In this document: one piece after another, positions 6,295 to 7,459 of the stretch
How the letters are laid out: the number at the start of each line of letters is the position of its first letter
How positions within the stretch are numbered: position 1 is the first letter of the stretch
Assembly (NCBI GenBank): GCA_023246995.1
Contig: JAHFHI010000018.1
Location: forward strand, 1 to 7,459
Origin: Candidatus Omnitrophota bacterium
Lineage (GTDB): Bacteria; Omnitrophota; Omnitrophia; Omnitrophales; Aquincolibacteriaceae
Length of the DNA stretch: 7,459 bases
Direction: 5' to 3'
Translations under genes and position numbers: made by a program
Notes under the pieces: model-generated
What the model was told of the DNA's origin: nothing
What the model saw: only the letters and a program-made list of their open reading frames with translations
The model's database searches: none

Positions 6295-7459
6295 CTATTC
6301 CGCCGCGATTCTTACTTCCGAGCGCCCCAGGGGCAGGATCCAAAACGGGGCGAGCCGGGCAAGGCGCTCAAGCTCGGCCGCGCCGACTTTTTCTTTTTTG
6401 ATTCTCCGCGCGAGCGCTGCGTCGGCTTGGGCGGAATAACCCTCCGGGAAAAAGCCCTCGTCCAGATAAAACTTGGCGTTCTGAACCATGTCTCCGATCT
6501 GAACGGTGTCGCCCTCTGCTTGAGAAGCGGGGGCCCAGATGTCCCTGATCTGTCCTCCGCTCAAAAGCTCGAACTGGCCGATTTCAGGGTGAAAGTGCCG
6601 AATCATACGCAGAGAGGCTTCAAAAATTTCCCGGCTGTCGATGGAAAGCTCGGGATCTTTTCCTCCCCGGTAGGGAATAAAAATATCAATCCCCATAGGG
6701 GCCGAAGGACGGGCCTCGCCCAAGTCCGGCTCACGGATTGAGTAGTTCATGTAGCCCACAATTTTTTCCGTTCCCGTAACGGGATTTTTGACTCTAAAAA
6801 TATGCGTTCGGTGCTGGCCCCTTTCGTCCCGGACAAGCGACACGATGGTGAGCTCCAGGCCGCGGCTTAAACCAAAACGCGCCCGGCGTCCGCCTTCATC
6901 AAGGTTCAGTTCGAGCCGGTCAAAATGAAACGGGGCAAAATAGTTAGCCATCCCCGGGGCTTCCTGAATGGCCGCTTTAAAAGCCTTAAATTCGGGGATG
7001 GTTTTTAGGTTTGAAAGATCCGTCTCGATTTGATTGGCTTCGGTCAGAGGAGCGAGGATGCGTTCGACAATTTTGACACGTCTTTCTGCGGGCGTATCCA
7101 AAGGTAACAAGGCCCGCACTTCGGAGCGCGTCTCTGGCGCATGAGAGACCGCCGGGAAAGCAATCTTTTTGAATACCGTCACAATGGCAGGAATGGGAAG
7201 GCTGGGTTGGCCGGGATAAGTCGCTGCAAGGGCCGCAATCAGGGAAAAACGCTTCTCAAGCCGAAGCCCGAGTTTCGCGGCTTCGGCTTGGGATAACAGA
7301 TTCTCCTCCTCCCCCCTGCGGTAAGTGGTTATCAAAAGGCCTCCGGGTTTGAGTGCTGCTATCAGGGGTTCGAAACGCAGGCGGATCCTCTCTTCACGCT
7401 TTCGAGCTTCCGGCAATTCCATCATGAGAGGATCGGAATAAAGAGCCCGGTCAATGTCC
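6295..7459 (-). CDS. Methyltransferase / GNAT-like multidomain protein, 5'-truncated by the window
   Basis: The frame is open to the window edge: codons before the ATG at 7423-7425 read DIDRALYSDPL and flow into the following sequence. The start therefore probably lies outside, and the 376 residues from that ATG are only the C-terminal part. Numbering from that ATG, residues 1-90 look like the end of a class I SAM methyltransferase, with LKPGGLLITTY at 25-35 (the post-motif-IV turn and strand). Its SAM-binding motifs would lie upstream. Residues about 130-335 resemble a divergent GNAT acyltransferase fold: VGYMNYSI at 223-230, DIFIPYRGG at 247-255, NAKFYLDEGFFPEG at 316-329. The acetyl-CoA loop (usually R/QxxGxG/A) is degenerate, so activity is doubtful. 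RSEVR occurs at residues 100 and 368, the second only four residues before the TAG. The next open segment continues in the same frame, so this may be the first half of one larger protein. Confidence 0.75.
   Translation of the reverse strand, partial: DIDRALYSDPLMMELPEARKREERIRLRFEPLIAALKPGGLLITTYRRGEEENLLSQAEAAKLGLRLEKRFSLIAALAATYPGQPSLPIPAIVTVFKKIAFPAVSHAPETRSEVRALLPLDTPAERRVKIVERILAPLTEANQIETDLSNLKTIPEFKAFKAAIQEAPGMANYFAPFHFDRLELNLDEGGRRARFGLSRGLELTIVSLVRDERGQHRTHIFRVKNPVTGTEKIVGYMNYSIREPDLGEARPSAPMGIDIFIPYRGGKDPELSIDSREIFEASLRMIRHFHPEIGQFELLSGGQIRDIWAPASQAEGDTVQIGDMVQNAKFYLDEGFFPEGYSAQADAALARRIKKEKVGAAELERLARLAPFWILPLGRSEVRIAAE
6310..6324 (-). other. RSEVR motif at the end of the GNAT-like protein
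   Basis: It is encoded CGC TCG GAA GTA AGA. It closes the product: only IAAE follows before TAG at 6295-6297. If the TAG were not a true end, this copy would separate the GNAT-like unit from the next N-terminal domain, as an internal linker. Confidence 0.6.
7114..7128 (-). other. RSEVR linker motif between methyltransferase and GNAT-like parts
   Basis: It is encoded CGC TCC GAA GTG CGG. It follows the last strand of the methyltransferase-like segment (IVTVFKK) by about a dozen loop residues (FPAVSHAPET), and precedes the helical lead-in of the GNAT-like region. Confidence 0.6.

Overview
The window carries three coding units and one convergent intergenic gap. GC is high (estimated by eye at 55-60%), coding density is high, and most open frames on the opposite strand are GC-driven shadows. 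The organism looks like an uncultured bacterium. My best guess is Omnitrophota (former candidate division OP3), because I recall large multidomain proteins with an Arg-Ser-Glu-Val-Arg linker word from that group. That is recall, not something the sequence proves.

Left part (7-3201, + strand): one 1064-residue protein that fuses a duplicated polytopic membrane half, a spermidine-synthase-like Rossmann domain and a C-terminal TPR array. It belongs to the known family of membrane-fused spermidine synthase-like proteins. The usual catalytic aspartate motif of true aminopropyltransferases is replaced here.

Middle (3202-3492): a 291-base convergent gap. It holds two diverged, oppositely oriented copies of a CCCTCA...CCCTCTCC...GGAGAGGG type hairpin repeat, a G9 tract, another GC-rich hairpin, and an orphan ribosome-binding site plus ATG that leads only to 23 codons. 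There is no canonical T-tract terminator.

Right part (7459-3493, - strand): two large coding segments in the same reading frame, separated by a single TAG at 6295-6297. The upstream one (5' end outside the window) contains the end of a methyltransferase domain and a GNAT-like domain. The downstream one contains an unknown N-terminal domain, a class I SAM methyltransferase, a response-regulator receiver domain with its key residues, and a 300-residue uncharacterised C-terminal region. The 45 codons between the TAG and the first usable start (GTG at 6159) read as good protein, so the gene boundary is abnormal: an interrupted single gene, a recoded or read-through stop, or a one-base indel hiding a normal ATG start.

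The most striking signal is the exact pentapeptide RSEVR, found five times in these two minus-strand products and not at all in the plus-strand protein. It sits at or near domain edges and is written with different synonymous codons each time. This suggests a protein-level linker or processing word in a modular, polyprotein-like system.
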